A stretch of DNA of 46,944 nt from Alphaproteobacteria bacterium UBA3637 (GTDB taxonomy: Bacteria > Pseudomonadota > Alphaproteobacteria > CAAHEQ01 > UBA3637). The DNA is taken from NCBI GenBank assembly GCA_002373615.1, contig DFKU01000040.1, forward strand, positions 1-46,944, read 5' to 3'. The notes beneath the pieces were generated by a model. The model ran no database searches. It worked only from the letters and a program-made list of their open reading frames with translations, and was not told the DNA's origin. This document shows, in pieces, positions 32,750 to 40,634 of the stretch (position 1 is the first letter of the stretch; each line of letters opens with the position of its first letter). The translations under genes and the position numbers were made by a program.

Positions 32750-34077
32750 GCATTTCCTCCTTTTATCACTTCAGCCAGCACCATGTACAGACGCCCCACA
32801 TCTGATCCAACCAGTACGCCCAATAGCGGACTATCGCTCAAATTTTCTTTTGCCTCATAAGTCATTTGTTCAAAGGCTTGCATATAATGATTCACTGTAC
32901 TTTGAAAAGCTATGTTTTCACGATAAAGTTTGCGTATTTTTTCCGCCTTTGTGGCACGGATTTCTGACCTTAGATGACGCATAAAGACAGCTTTGTCCCC
33001 TTTGTAATACCGTTTCCAAAGTTCTTCTTCATTTTTGGGGCTGAATAAGTGTGCCAATTCCACCGAAAATTGTTGTAATTGCCCTACAATAGAACTGGCC
33101 TCAACCAATAAATCATGACTTTGTTTTTCCTTCAAATTCAAATGCTTTTCCAAGGCCTCTGTATGAGCATTTAACCCTTGTGCCACAACTGACATATCCC
33201 CTTGCATTTGATTTAAAACACTTTGTAAAGAACGGGCCCGATTTTCCACTTGATCCCCCATCAGAGCCACTTCCTTGTTTGTTTTTTCCGCCTGCGCTTG
33301 AACCTCTTTTAGTGAATCATATTGTGATAAAGTTTTTTCTAATCGTTCAGTATTTTCCGATAAAGCCTTTACCATCTGTGCAGAATTTTCTTCCGATGTT
33401 AAAATTTGCTGACGCGCCGTTTCCAAAGCATGTGCCAAATTTTGAATTTCCAAGATTTGAGCATTTAATTCTTTTGAAAAAGTTGCCATGATTGCATTCG
33501 TTTTGCGCGTAATATCATTTAAAATATCTGCCTGCCCCGCCAAAAGAGTTGTTGTTTGTGAGGATTGTTGATTGCTTTGATGGGTAATTTCAGCCAACTT
33601 TTCAATGTGGCCAGCCATTTTTTGAACAGCCCCCACCGTTTGAGTGTCCACCGTTTTTACTAATTTATTTAAGCCTTCAATCCACCGTTGTAAGTTTTCT
33701 TTGACTGTATCCGTATGTTCTGTGACCCCCGTATAGAGTGACCGGAATTCCTTGATTTGTTTAGCTAAATGAGCCGTCAATTCTTTTGTATAAACAGCCC
33801 CCTCTTCCGATGGGTAAATCAATTCTTCCATAAAAGAATGAATCTTTTTAGCTTCCCGCTCAATCCGCTCAGATCGATCAAAATAAGAAGCCACCAAAAA
33901 GAGGACAACCAAAGGCATAGCCAATCCCCCTAGCCCTCCAACAACTTCCATAGGAGAAAGGTTTCCTCTTGTTTGCCACCATCCCGAAACTTGTAAATAA
34001 TTGATTACAAATCCAATCCATATGAAAGCAATTAACCAAAAGAAAAGAATTCCTTTTTTAAAAAATATTTTTTGCAT
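32746..34077 (-). CDS. Membrane-anchored coiled-coil protein, function unknown
   Basis: The 443-residue protein has two membrane helices near the N-terminus (about 8-29 and 46-65), then RSERIEREAKKIHSFMEEL and a long region rich in Gln, Glu and Leu with heptad character to about residue 330, and a shorter helical C-terminal domain. It resembles conserved alphaproteobacterial membrane coiled-coil proteins that I cannot name. It is translationally coupled to the antitoxin and toxin genes, which is unusual. The promoter carries a palindromic operator. Confidence 0.75.
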   Translation of the reverse strand: MQKIFFKKGILFFWLIAFIWIGFVINYLQVSGWWQTRGNLSPMEVVGGLGGLAMPLVVLFLVASYFDRSERIEREAKKIHSFMEELIYPSEEGAVYTKELTAHLAKQIKEFRSLYTGVTEHTDTVKENLQRWIEGLNKLVKTVDTQTVGAVQKMAGHIEKLAEITHQSNQQSSQTTTLLAGQADILNDITRKTNAIMATFSKELNAQILEIQNLAHALETARQQILTSEENSAQMVKALSENTERLEKTLSQYDSLKEVQAQAEKTNKEVALMGDQVENRARSLQSVLNQMQGDMSVVAQGLNAHTEALEKHLNLKEKQSHDLLVEASSIVGQLQQFSVELAHLFSPKNEEELWKRYYKGDKAVFMRHLRSEIRATKAEKIRKLYRENIAFQSTVNHYMQAFEQMTYEAKENLSDSPLLGVLVGSDVGRLYMVLAEVIKGGNA

Positions 34078-34097
34078 AGAACCTCCTTTTGTCCAAA

Positions 34098-34126
34098 AGG
34101 ATACACAAAGTAATTACTTTTGTCAA
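34098..34126 (-). promoter_or_regulatory. Promoter with embedded palindromic operator
   Basis: TTGACA (34126-34121) and TATCCT (34103-34098) have a 17-base spacer that is almost filled by the perfect 14-base palindrome AAAGTAATTACTTT (34107-34120). A repressor there would block RNA polymerase. It drives the coiled-coil/antitoxin/toxin operon. Confidence 0.75.
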
Positions 34127-34328
34127 GAGTGTAATTACTTTGTAATTTTATTTTTTACTTTTTTGTTTTCTTAAAATCAGTAATTACAAAGTAATATTCC
34201 ATAAAAAAATCGTACTTATTTTGTAATTACATTATTATTAATTCTTTTTAAATTACGAGAGAGATTACCTATAATATAGATATAAGTATTTTATTTTTAA
34301 CAATTTTTGTAAGTAATTACTTTGTAAG
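34107..34328. repeat. Array of GTAATTAC boxes
   Basis: The octamer GTAATTAC occurs at 34110-34117, 34131-34138, 34180-34187, 34223-34230 and 34313-34320. Most copies are flanked by AAAGTAAT or ACTTTGTAA on one side. One lies between -35 and -10 of the operon promoter and the last overlaps the miaA stop codon. Likely binding sites for one regulator. Confidence 0.7.
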
Positions 34329-35171
34329 TACTTTATCTAAATCCGGTTTTTCCAAATAGGTTGTTTCTGCGGGCATTTGGTGTTTAAACCACGTTCTTTG
34401 GCGTTTTGCATAGTGACGGGTTGCTATTAAAATATTTTTCGAAGCAGTCGGCAAATCACATCTTTTTTCAATAAAATCAGTAAGTTCCTTTACACCTATC
34501 GCATTTATTACACCACCTGTGGCCGAGCTGGACAACAATTCTTGTACTTCCCCCACAATATTTTTCCCCAGCATTTGAATCAAACGCATTTCAATTTTGC
34601 CGTACAATTCTTCCCTATGAGGCAATATGACAAATGTTTTAAAATCAACATCCAAAAATTTTTGTTTTGGAAGATTTTTAAAATATTCAATAGGATGTCC
34701 CGTTTCCAACAGAACCTCTAAGGCTCGCCGTTGACGTTGAATATCCAGAGGAACTTCTTCTTCCCCTAATTTACGCACAACTATTTGAGCCGGCATAGAG
34801 CGCACACGATTCCGCACTTCGGGGCTAATCTCTGGCATAGGACTGATTCCTTCCATTAAAACAGAAAGGTAAAGTCCTGTTCCCCCAACCACAATCGGGT
34901 GTTCTATTTTAGAAATAACCTCAGCGGCCTTTTTTACCCATCCTGCCGCATCTTCTTGGTCGTTATTCCCCATGTAGCCATACAGGTGATGAGGAATCCC
35001 CCGCATTTCATCTTGAGTAGGACGCGCCGTTAAAGCTTGCAATCCTGAATACACTTGAAAAGCATCAGCGTTCACAATTTCCCCACCGATTTTTTCCGCT
35101 AAATCTAGAGCCAGGCCAGATTTTCCGCTGGCTGTTGGCCCTGCAATAATATATACTTGTTTTTTTGTCAT
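34317..35171 (-). CDS. miaA: tRNA dimethylallyltransferase
   Basis: MiaA adds a dimethylallyl group to A37 of tRNAs reading UNN codons. The 284-residue protein begins KKQVYIIAGPTASGKSGLAL (P-loop 11-18), then NADAFQVYSGLQALTARPT, VVGGTGLYLSVL, the QRQRRALEVLLETG segment and RHYAKRQRTWFKHQ. The ATG at 35171 is chosen by homology; the longer frame to 35300 would run through the promoter. No Shine-Dalgarno is seen and the -10 (TGCTATAAT, 35186-35178) is only seven bases upstream, so the mRNA may be leaderless. Confidence 0.95.
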   Translation of the reverse strand: MTKKQVYIIAGPTASGKSGLALDLAEKIGGEIVNADAFQVYSGLQALTARPTQDEMRGIPHHLYGYMGNNDQEDAAGWVKKAAEVISKIEHPIVVGGTGLYLSVLMEGISPMPEISPEVRNRVRSMPAQIVVRKLGEEEVPLDIQRQRRALEVLLETGHPIEYFKNLPKQKFLDVDFKTFVILPHREELYGKIEMRLIQMLGKNIVGEVQELLSSSATGGVINAIGVKELTDFIEKRCDLPTASKNILIATRHYAKRQRTWFKHQMPAETTYLEKPDLDKVLTK

Positions 35172-35214
35172 AGAACGATTATAGCATAAAAAAAGATTTT
35201 TTGCATCCTTTTTC

Positions 35215-35243
35215 TTGTTTTTTTTACAACTTTTTGATAAAAT
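35215..35243 (+). promoter_or_regulatory. Promoter of lptE-holA
   Basis: TTGTTT (35215-35220) and TAAAAT (35238-35243), 17-base spacer, 20 bases before lptE. Confidence 0.55.
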
Positions 35244-35262
35244 AAGACTGAATGGAGGCACC

Positions 35263-35739
35263 ATGAAAAAATTCTTTTTATCAGCTTTAATATTTATCAC
35301 AGGGTGTGGTTTTTCCCCTCTTTACCAAGAGGTCACGACTGAAAGTGGTGCTGTTCCTGTCACTGTTGCTCCTATCCCTGATCAATATGGATTTGCTATG
35401 CATCAGATTATTCAAAATAAACTAGGAAATTCAAAGGATGATCAATATATTCTAACGGTGTCTGCCCCCACCTTTCATTCGTGGGACCAAACCATTGATG
35501 ACAAGAATTTTGCAACGATGATGGGCATTACAGGAACAGTTAATTACCGTTTGACAGAAAAAAAGACCCGTAAAGATATTTTGAATACCTCCACCAGTTT
35601 GACCAGCTCTTATGCTGTTGTAAAGGATCCATATGCAACAACCATTGCCGAAAGAAAAGCTAAAAAAGATTTATCGGAACAATTAGCTGAACAAGTCAGT
35701 TTGCATGCTTTAGGCACTTTAGCGGGGGTACGCGATTGA
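35263..35739 (+). CDS. lptE: LPS-assembly lipoprotein LptE
   Basis: LptE plugs the LptD barrel that inserts lipopolysaccharide into the outer membrane. The 158-residue protein has lipobox ITGC (Cys15) followed by GFSPLY, the classic start of alphaproteobacterial LptE, and an alternating strand pattern. The position just before holA supports it, since lptE-holA is a conserved pair. GGAGG precedes the ATG at 35263. Its stop overlaps the holA start. Confidence 0.88.
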   Translation: MKKFFLSALIFITGCGFSPLYQEVTTESGAVPVTVAPIPDQYGFAMHQIIQNKLGNSKDDQYILTVSAPTFHSWDQTIDDKNFATMMGITGTVNYRLTEKKTRKDILNTSTSLTSSYAVVKDPYATTIAERKAKKDLSEQLAEQVSLHALGTLAGVRD

Positions 35740-36740
35740 AGGCAAAACCTTACCAAATAGAGGCTTTAAAACAGCGCCTTCAAAAAGAATTTAAGGCCGC
35801 CCTTGTTTTTGGAACTGATGCCAGTGGTGTTCAAGAAATTTCTAAGCAAATTCAAAGCATTGTGATTCCAGAGGCAGGACCTTTTTCTGTTATTTCTTTG
35901 ACTCCAGCCGATTTAAAAACCACCCCCAATCGTGTTTTAGAAGAAGCCAATACGCCTGATTTAATGGGGGGAAGACGGTTGATTTGGCTGAAAGAAGCAA
36001 CCGCCCAACATGCCAATATCATGTCTGATTTTATTGAAAAATGCCAGACGGATGCTTTTTTGTTGATGACAGCCGAAAACCTGACGAAGTCCGCGGCTTT
36101 ACGGGTTGAATCAGAAACAAGTCCCACTATTTTAGTGATTGCCTGCTATCCCCCAGAGGTGGCTGATTTACGCCGAATTATTATGGATTTTTCCCGCACC
36201 CACGGCTTTGATTTTGCACCAGAAGCGATGGATTACCTGATTCAAAATACTGATAATAACACTTTGATTTTAAAGAACGAACTGGATAAAATTGCTCTCT
36301 GGAATCAAGATAAAAAGTACCTGACTTTGGATTTGGTACAACAGTTGGTGGGGACGGGAACGGTGAATGTGGATACCTTGATTCAGGCAGTGGCCAACCG
36401 GCAAACGGAAAGGATGCTTTCCTCTCTTACTGCCTTGTTGGCGCAAGGCGAAAATCCTGTGACCTTAGTACGTTTGATTGCACGTTATTTTTCAAATTTA
36501 TTAAAAGGCGTTGATAAACTGGCCCATGGGGAAACCACCGCCGATGTCGCCAAAAAGATTTTAAAGCCTGCTCAATTTCGCTTGGAAGAAGCTGTGATGG
36601 AACAATTGCGCACATGGACAAAGGCCAATTTATTAAAGGCACATCACGATTTATTAAATGCCGAAATTCAAATGAAATCGGGCGTTTTGGATCCAGAACT
36701 CATTTTGAAGCAAACACTTTTAATGCAGACAAAAAAATAA
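35736..36740 (+). CDS. holA: DNA polymerase III subunit delta
   Basis: HolA is the clamp-loader subunit that opens the sliding clamp. The 334-residue protein has the family layout: ALVFGTDASGVQEISKQI at the N-terminus, ANTPDLMGGRRLIWLKEA, then the DNLILKNELDKIALW-like region (NTLILKNELDKIALW), and a helical C-terminal collar. It starts with TTG overlapping the lptE stop (TTGA), so translation is coupled. Confidence 0.93.
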   Translation: MKAKPYQIEALKQRLQKEFKAALVFGTDASGVQEISKQIQSIVIPEAGPFSVISLTPADLKTTPNRVLEEANTPDLMGGRRLIWLKEATAQHANIMSDFIEKCQTDAFLLMTAENLTKSAALRVESETSPTILVIACYPPEVADLRRIIMDFSRTHGFDFAPEAMDYLIQNTDNNTLILKNELDKIALWNQDKKYLTLDLVQQLVGTGTVNVDTLIQAVANRQTERMLSSLTALLAQGENPVTLVRLIARYFSNLLKGVDKLAHGETTADVAKKILKPAQFRLEEAVMEQLRTWTKANLLKAHHDLLNAEIQMKSGVLDPELILKQTLLMQTKK

Positions 36741-36743
36741 TTC

Positions 36744-36772
36744 TTGTTTTTTATAAAAATTTTATTTACAAT
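36744..36772 (+). promoter_or_regulatory. Promoter of large leader RNA
   Basis: TTGTTT (36744-36749) and TACAAT (36767-36772), 17-base spacer. Confidence 0.55.
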
Positions 36773-36778
36773 GTTTTT

Positions 36779-37034
36779 GAATTTGGGGAAACCTGAATTC
36801 TGAGTGCCTGAAAAGGTGCAAGAGAGTTGTCGCAGACTCAATGTCACGGGTGAGTGACACCTGCCCCAAAAGGTGCGTGTGTTTTAAATAATCCTTTGGA
36901 TTTGCTCACCTATTTTTTCCCGACATGGTCGGGGGCCTTTGGTGCATGTTCAGGGGGAAACCCTAAAGACCATTGGAATCATTGTGACATTTGATTGCGA
37001 ACTCTCCGGCCACCTGAAATTCAGGTGGTGTTTA
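36779..37034 (+). promoter_or_regulatory. Large structured leader RNA (copy 5)
   Basis: The longest family member. 5' hairpin GAATTTGG/CCTGAATTC (36779-36800); P1 GAGAGTT (36822-36828) with AACTCTC (37000-37006); CGCA/TGCG and P2 AATGTCAC (36840-36847) with GTGACATT (36984-36991), giving a helix of about 20 pairs. Inside are CACCT/AGGTG, ATCC/GGAT, CCCGAC/GTCGGG and AGGG/CCCT hairpins. GGTCGGGG (36927-36934) can pair, with wobbles, with CTCCGGCC (37004-37011), which overlaps the terminator arm CCACCTG (37010-37016 with CAGGTGG 37022-37028). The T tail is weak. It leads the prepilin gene at 37060. Confidence 0.6.
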
Positions 37035-37059
37035 AACAATAAAAAATTGGAGTAATAAA

Positions 37060-37836
37060 ATGAAAAGAAATAATTTAAAACAAAATGTCATTCTGAGTGA
37101 AACGAAGAATCTGATGAGATCCTTCACATTCGTTCAGGATGACAGAGAATCTGGTCGGTCGATGGTGGAAATGTTGGGAGTGTTAGCAGTGATGGGCGTC
37201 TTGAGTGTCGCGGGCATTGCCGGTTATAATACAGCGATGAATCAACACCGTGCCAATGAAGCCGTTAACTCTGCGATGCGGGCGGCGGTTATGTTATCTG
37301 CGCAACGCCTCGCCAATCCATCCGCCACTTTAAGTGCCAACGGTTTAGACAGTGCCATTACTGTTGGTAATGACACGGATAAACTGGTTTTGACTTTAAG
37401 CAATGTGGATGAAAAAGTCCGTTCCAGAATTGAGGCCATGGGACTTAAAAACGCCACGATCAGCTCTGATGGAAATGGTGCTTTAACTTTTACCTTTAAC
37501 AACGATTTATCCGAAAGAAACAGTGCGGGCGGAAATGAGCAACAAGAGCCCGAGCCCGTTGCTGACCCGTGTGCAGGATTTACTGCGACGATTTGCACAA
37601 CAGCTTGCACAAATAATAATGGAAAAGCTATTTATACCTATGAAAAGAAGGGGACAGCTTGTGGTATAGACGGAGGTAGAGCTTGTGATGGAAATGGAAT
37701 TTGCAATCGATGCCCTGATGACACATATGCAGCTTTATCATCGTATGGTAATGGTGATGAGAGTAATGTACCTGGCTGTAACTGTTCTGGATCAATGGGA
37801 TGGAACTCACAGCTTGAAAGATGTGAAAAAAAATAA
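37060..37836 (+). CDS. Type IV prepilin-like protein with cysteine-rich C-terminus
   Basis: A 258-residue prepilin. The 32-residue leader contains a translated palindromic repeat (37087-37143) and ends in G-RSMVEMLGVLAV with Glu at +5, followed by AGYNTAMNQHRANEAVN, the conserved N-terminal helix of this paralogue family. The globular part (to about residue 160) is followed by a Pro/Glu linker and about ten cysteines spaced like an EGF-type or knottin domain, suggesting an exposed adhesive tip. GGAG precedes the start. A bidirectional terminator follows. Confidence 0.85.
   Translation: MKRNNLKQNVILSETKNLMRSFTFVQDDRESGRSMVEMLGVLAVMGVLSVAGIAGYNTAMNQHRANEAVNSAMRAAVMLSAQRLANPSATLSANGLDSAITVGNDTDKLVLTLSNVDEKVRSRIEAMGLKNATISSDGNGALTFTFNNDLSERNSAGGNEQQEPEPVADPCAGFTATICTTACTNNNGKAIYTYEKKGTACGIDGGRACDGNGICNRCPDDTYAALSSYGNGDESNVPGCNCSGSMGWNSQLERCEKK
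37087..37143. repeat. Palindromic dispersed repeat, type C (GTCATTCTGAG)
   Basis: Begins GTCATTCTGAGTGAAACG and ends CGTTCAGGATGAC, forming an imperfect palindrome of a type widespread in bacterial genomes. It is read in frame as part of the prepilin leader peptide. Confidence 0.75.
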
Positions 37837-37923
37837 CAGAAATTAATGACGAAATGTGTATTTGTGATCGTAATATGATTTTTTAACCGAGGCATGCTAT
37901 CATTCTGGTGGCATAGCAAATTA

Positions 37924-37953
37924 AATAATCCCCGAAAAATGCGGGGATTATTT
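37924..37953. terminator. Bidirectional terminator between prepilin and parB
   Basis: AATAATCCCC and GGGGATTATT pair around a nine-base loop; T-rich on both strands. Confidence 0.85.
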
Positions 37954-38796
37954 TCACAAAAACCGTTTTAACAATTCTTGTAACTGTTCGGGGGATTTAT
38001 AGGTAAAACTTAAAGTCCCCTTTTTGCCGTTCCATTTAAGGTTCACTTTCATCCCCAATTTTTGAGCCAAATCCTGTTCAAGTGATTGAATATCTTCATC
38101 TTTTTCATTCATTTGGACAGTCTTTTTTGGGGGATGTTTTTTAATTTCAACTGCCTTTTCGGCTTCCCGCACTGTCATTCCTTTATTGATGATTTGCAGG
38201 GCCAATTCTTCCGATTTTTCCACGCCAATCAGTGCCCGTGCGTGCCCTGGGGTGATTTGCTTATCTTCCAACATTTTCCGAATTGTGGATGGTAAATCCA
38301 ACAAACGCAACGTATTCGCAATATAACTGCGGCTTTTGCCTAAAACTTCAGCCAAAGCCTCCTGCGTATAGGCAAATTCCTTCATCAAACGCGCGTAGGC
38401 CTCCCCCTCTTCTATCGGATTTAAATCCTCGCGTTGCAGGTTTTCAATCAAGGCCACTTCCAAGGCATCTTTATCATTAAAATCTTTAATAATAACAGGA
38501 ACTTGCAAAAGGCCAGCCTGTTGTGAAGCGCGGAAACGACGTTCCCCGGCAATGATTTCATATCCCCCTAAACTTTTTGGGCGCACCAACAAAGGTTGCA
38601 AAACGCCTTTTGTCTTGATGGAAGCCACCAAATCCTGAATGGCCTCAGGCCGAAAAACGCGCCGCGGTTGAAAGCGGCTGGGGCTCAATTCCCCGATCGC
38701 CACCATCTTGATTGTTTCTTCCGGCGCCGCATTGATATCCGCCACGGTATCATCGCCCATCAAAAAACTTAAACCTTTTCCTAATCTATTGTCCAT
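37954..38796 (-). CDS. parB: Chromosome partitioning protein ParB
   Basis: ParB binds parS, spreads as a CTP-dependent clamp and drives origin segregation; in Alphaproteobacteria it also recruits MipZ. The 280-residue protein has the N-terminal LGKGLSFLMGD, the CTP/ParB boxes SRFQPRRVF and EIIAGERRFRASQ, the helix-turn-helix around AEVLGKSRSYIANTLRLLDLP and a C-terminal dimerisation domain. It overlaps parA by 11 bases. Confidence 0.97.
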   Translation of the reverse strand: MDNRLGKGLSFLMGDDTVADINAAPEETIKMVAIGELSPSRFQPRRVFRPEAIQDLVASIKTKGVLQPLLVRPKSLGGYEIIAGERRFRASQQAGLLQVPVIIKDFNDKDALEVALIENLQREDLNPIEEGEAYARLMKEFAYTQEALAEVLGKSRSYIANTLRLLDLPSTIRKMLEDKQITPGHARALIGVEKSEELALQIINKGMTVREAEKAVEIKKHPPKKTVQMNEKDEDIQSLEQDLAQKLGMKVNLKWNGKKGTLSFTYKSPEQLQELLKRFL

Positions 38797-39568
38797 TTTG
38801 TTCTCCTTTGTTACGTTTTAAAACTTCGGCTGCCAAGCGCAAATAGCTTTGGGCGCCCACACTTTTGAAATCATACAGCATGACGGGTTTTCCATGGCTG
38901 GGTGCCTCAGGAATCCGCACATTTCTGGGGATAATTGTGTCAAAAACCAAGGGGCCAAAAAACGATCTGACATCCGCTTGTACCGATTTTGCCAGGTTAG
39001 ACCGCCCGTCATACATGGTTAAAACAACCCCTTGAATTTTTAAGCTTGGATTAAAGTTTTTCTTAATCTTTTCAATCGTTTTCATTAAATCTGCTACCCC
39101 TTCCAAAGCCAAATATTCACATTGAATCGGAATAATAACTTGAGTGGAAGCCACCAGAGCGTTTAAAGTGAGGAGCCCCACTGCCGGTGGACAATCCATA
39201 AAGATATAATCGAAGTCATTTTCGGCCGCTTGAAGGGCTTTTTTAAGATAAAATTGAGGATGTTCAGTCCCCGCCAATTCCAAGTCAACCCCCAGCAATT
39301 CTTGACTGGCCGGCAACACATATAAATTGGGCACTAATGTTGACTGAACAGCTTCCATCAAGGGGGCTTGCCCCGTTAAAACACCATAAGAACTGGCACG
39401 TCCCAGTTGGCGACGAAGACCAAAACTGACGGTTGCATTGCCTTGCGGATCCAAATCAATAATCAGAATTTTTTTATTAAGGGCAGACAGAGCTGTGGCC
39501 AAGTTCACCACTGTTGTTGTTTTTCCAACTCCCCCTTTTTGATTGGATACTGCAAAAATTTCACTCAT
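38786..39568 (-). CDS. parA: Chromosome partitioning ATPase ParA
   Basis: ParA is the Walker-type ATPase that pulls ParB-parS complexes apart. The 260-residue protein has the deviant Walker A SNQKGGVGKTTTVVNLA (about 8-24), DLDPQGNATVSFG and FMDCPPAVGLLTLNAL. It lies in the conserved rsmG-parA-parB order and overlaps rsmG by eight bases. Confidence 0.97.
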   Translation of the reverse strand: MSEIFAVSNQKGGVGKTTTVVNLATALSALNKKILIIDLDPQGNATVSFGLRRQLGRASSYGVLTGQAPLMEAVQSTLVPNLYVLPASQELLGVDLELAGTEHPQFYLKKALQAAENDFDYIFMDCPPAVGLLTLNALVASTQVIIPIQCEYLALEGVADLMKTIEKIKKNFNPSLKIQGVVLTMYDGRSNLAKSVQADVRSFFGPLVFDTIIPRNVRIPEAPSHGKPVMLYDFKSVGAQSYLRLAAEVLKRNKGEQNGQ

Positions 39569-40166
39569 ATTTCACCCCCGATATTTTTAAGATAACCCCT
39601 TCTGAATATTCATTTGGAAATTCTTCAATTTGTGCGTCAAATTGGCAATTTTTTATTTCCTCTTTATACCCTTTTCCTTTTGGTAAAATCCAAATTGTTT
39701 CACGTGAAACAATTTTTCGACACAATATAAGTATTTGATTTAATTCAGAAAATGCACGACAAGTTAAAACATCACTTTTTAAATTTTCTATCTTTTCTAC
39801 CCGTTCGGATAGGATATTTAAATTGAGTCCTAATTGCCTATTTACCTCTTTCAAAAAGATAGCTTTTTTATTATCGCTTTCAATTAAAGTAATTGTTAAA
39901 GGAAAATTGGCAACTTTATTTAAAATTCCCAAAATAATTCCAGGAAATCCGCCGCCGCTCCCCACATCCGTTAAAGTTTTACTTGAATCAGGAATATATT
40001 TCCAAAGTTGAGCAGAATCCAAAACATGTCTTTTTTGAAGATCAGGGATAGTATTTTTTGAAATTAAATTTACATGTTTTTGCCATTCAAGCAAAACTTT
40101 GATATATTTTTCAATATCTTGTTGTGATTCCTTTAAAACTTTTTCAAATTGTTTCACGTGAAACAT
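39561..40166 (-). CDS. rsmG: 16S rRNA (guanine527-N7)-methyltransferase RsmG (GidB)
   Basis: RsmG methylates G527 of 16S rRNA. The protein has the SAM-binding core LTDVGSGGGFPGIILGIL, the NLISKNTIPDLQKRHVLDS region and TCRAFSEL. The ATG at 40166 is preferred because GAGGGGA stands just before it; one three codons upstream has no Shine-Dalgarno. Two parS sites lie within the gene, one read as FHVKQ at the very start and one as IVSRETI near the end. Confidence 0.95.
   Translation of the reverse strand: MFHVKQFEKVLKESQQDIEKYIKVLLEWQKHVNLISKNTIPDLQKRHVLDSAQLWKYIPDSSKTLTDVGSGGGFPGIILGILNKVANFPLTITLIESDNKKAIFLKEVNRQLGLNLNILSERVEKIENLKSDVLTCRAFSELNQILILCRKIVSRETIWILPKGKGYKEEIKNCQFDAQIEEFPNEYSEGVILKISGVKYE
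39696..39711. promoter_or_regulatory. parS: parS site 1
   Basis: Perfect 16-base palindrome TGTTTCACGTGAAACA, the universal chromosomal parS consensus, inside rsmG. Confidence 0.97.
40150..40165. promoter_or_regulatory. parS: parS site 2
   Basis: Perfect TGTTTCACGTGAAACA covering the first codons of rsmG. Confidence 0.97.
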
Positions 40167-40195
40167 TCCCCTCATCTGATTGTTAAGATAAGGAG

Positions 40196-40224
40196 ATTAT
40201 AAATAAATTAAAATAAAAAAACAA
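40196..40224 (-). promoter_or_regulatory. Promoter of rsmG-parA-parB
   Basis: TTGTTT (40224-40219) and TATAAT (40201-40196), 17-base spacer, 30 bases before rsmG and next to parS site 2, so ParB spreading could affect it. Confidence 0.65.
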
Positions 40225-40229
40225 TAGTT

Positions 40230-40634
40230 TTAAAAATAAAATTTTACAGTATTTTTTGAACAATTACTTTTTTCTATATTTTTTGCACCAGCAAAATGAT
40301 TATCAAAACTATTACAGAGTTTTTCTTCTACCCGATTTAAAGTGATAGAAAATCCCCCATTTGATTCAGATTTAGCCGAAGCAGGATACCCAGCAATAGA
40401 AAATGTTTCACGTGAAACATTTTGAGGATTTGACAACATAAGTGTTTGAATTTCAATATTTTTTATTTGTAATTCTTGAGCAATTTTATTCTTTTTTAAT
40501 TGAAAATTAGCTGTATTATATCCTTTGACAGATTGAGCAGTCATCATTCCGTCCACAGCCATACTTCCCATTAGGTCAATCATTTGCGCTGAAGTAGAAA
40601 GTGATGTACCCAGTATTAGTAAAAATAAAATCAT
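40230..40634 (-). CDS. Pilin-like protein with a Sec-type signal instead of a prepilin leader
   Basis: The 134-residue protein starts with a plain signal-like segment (MILFLLILGTSLSTSAQ). The next part, VKGYNTANFQLKKNKIAQEL, parallels the GYNTAMNQHRANE helix of the prepilins, and the C-terminal GGFSITLNRVEEKLC...KNTVKFYF parallels their globular end with two cysteines. The GRSMVE cleavage motif is gone. It looks like a diverged pilin paralogue, exported differently or decaying. It overlaps dnaQ by four bases and carries parS site 3, read as VSRETF. Confidence 0.6.
   Translation of the reverse strand: MILFLLILGTSLSTSAQMIDLMGSMAVDGMMTAQSVKGYNTANFQLKKNKIAQELQIKNIEIQTLMLSNPQNVSRETFSIAGYPASAKSESNGGFSITLNRVEEKLCNSFDNHFAGAKNIEKSNCSKNTVKFYF
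40404..40419. promoter_or_regulatory. parS: parS site 3
   Basis: Perfect TGTTTCACGTGAAACA inside the pilin-like gene. Confidence 0.97.

Noticed and set aside
34107..34328. CRISPR-like repeat array
   Set aside because: Repeats are 8-14 bases, irregularly spaced and in both orientations; no cas genes. An operator array fits better.
36779..37034. c-di-GMP (GEMM-I) riboswitch before a pilin gene
   Set aside because: Biologically attractive, but the conserved GEMM-I core sequences are absent in all copies.
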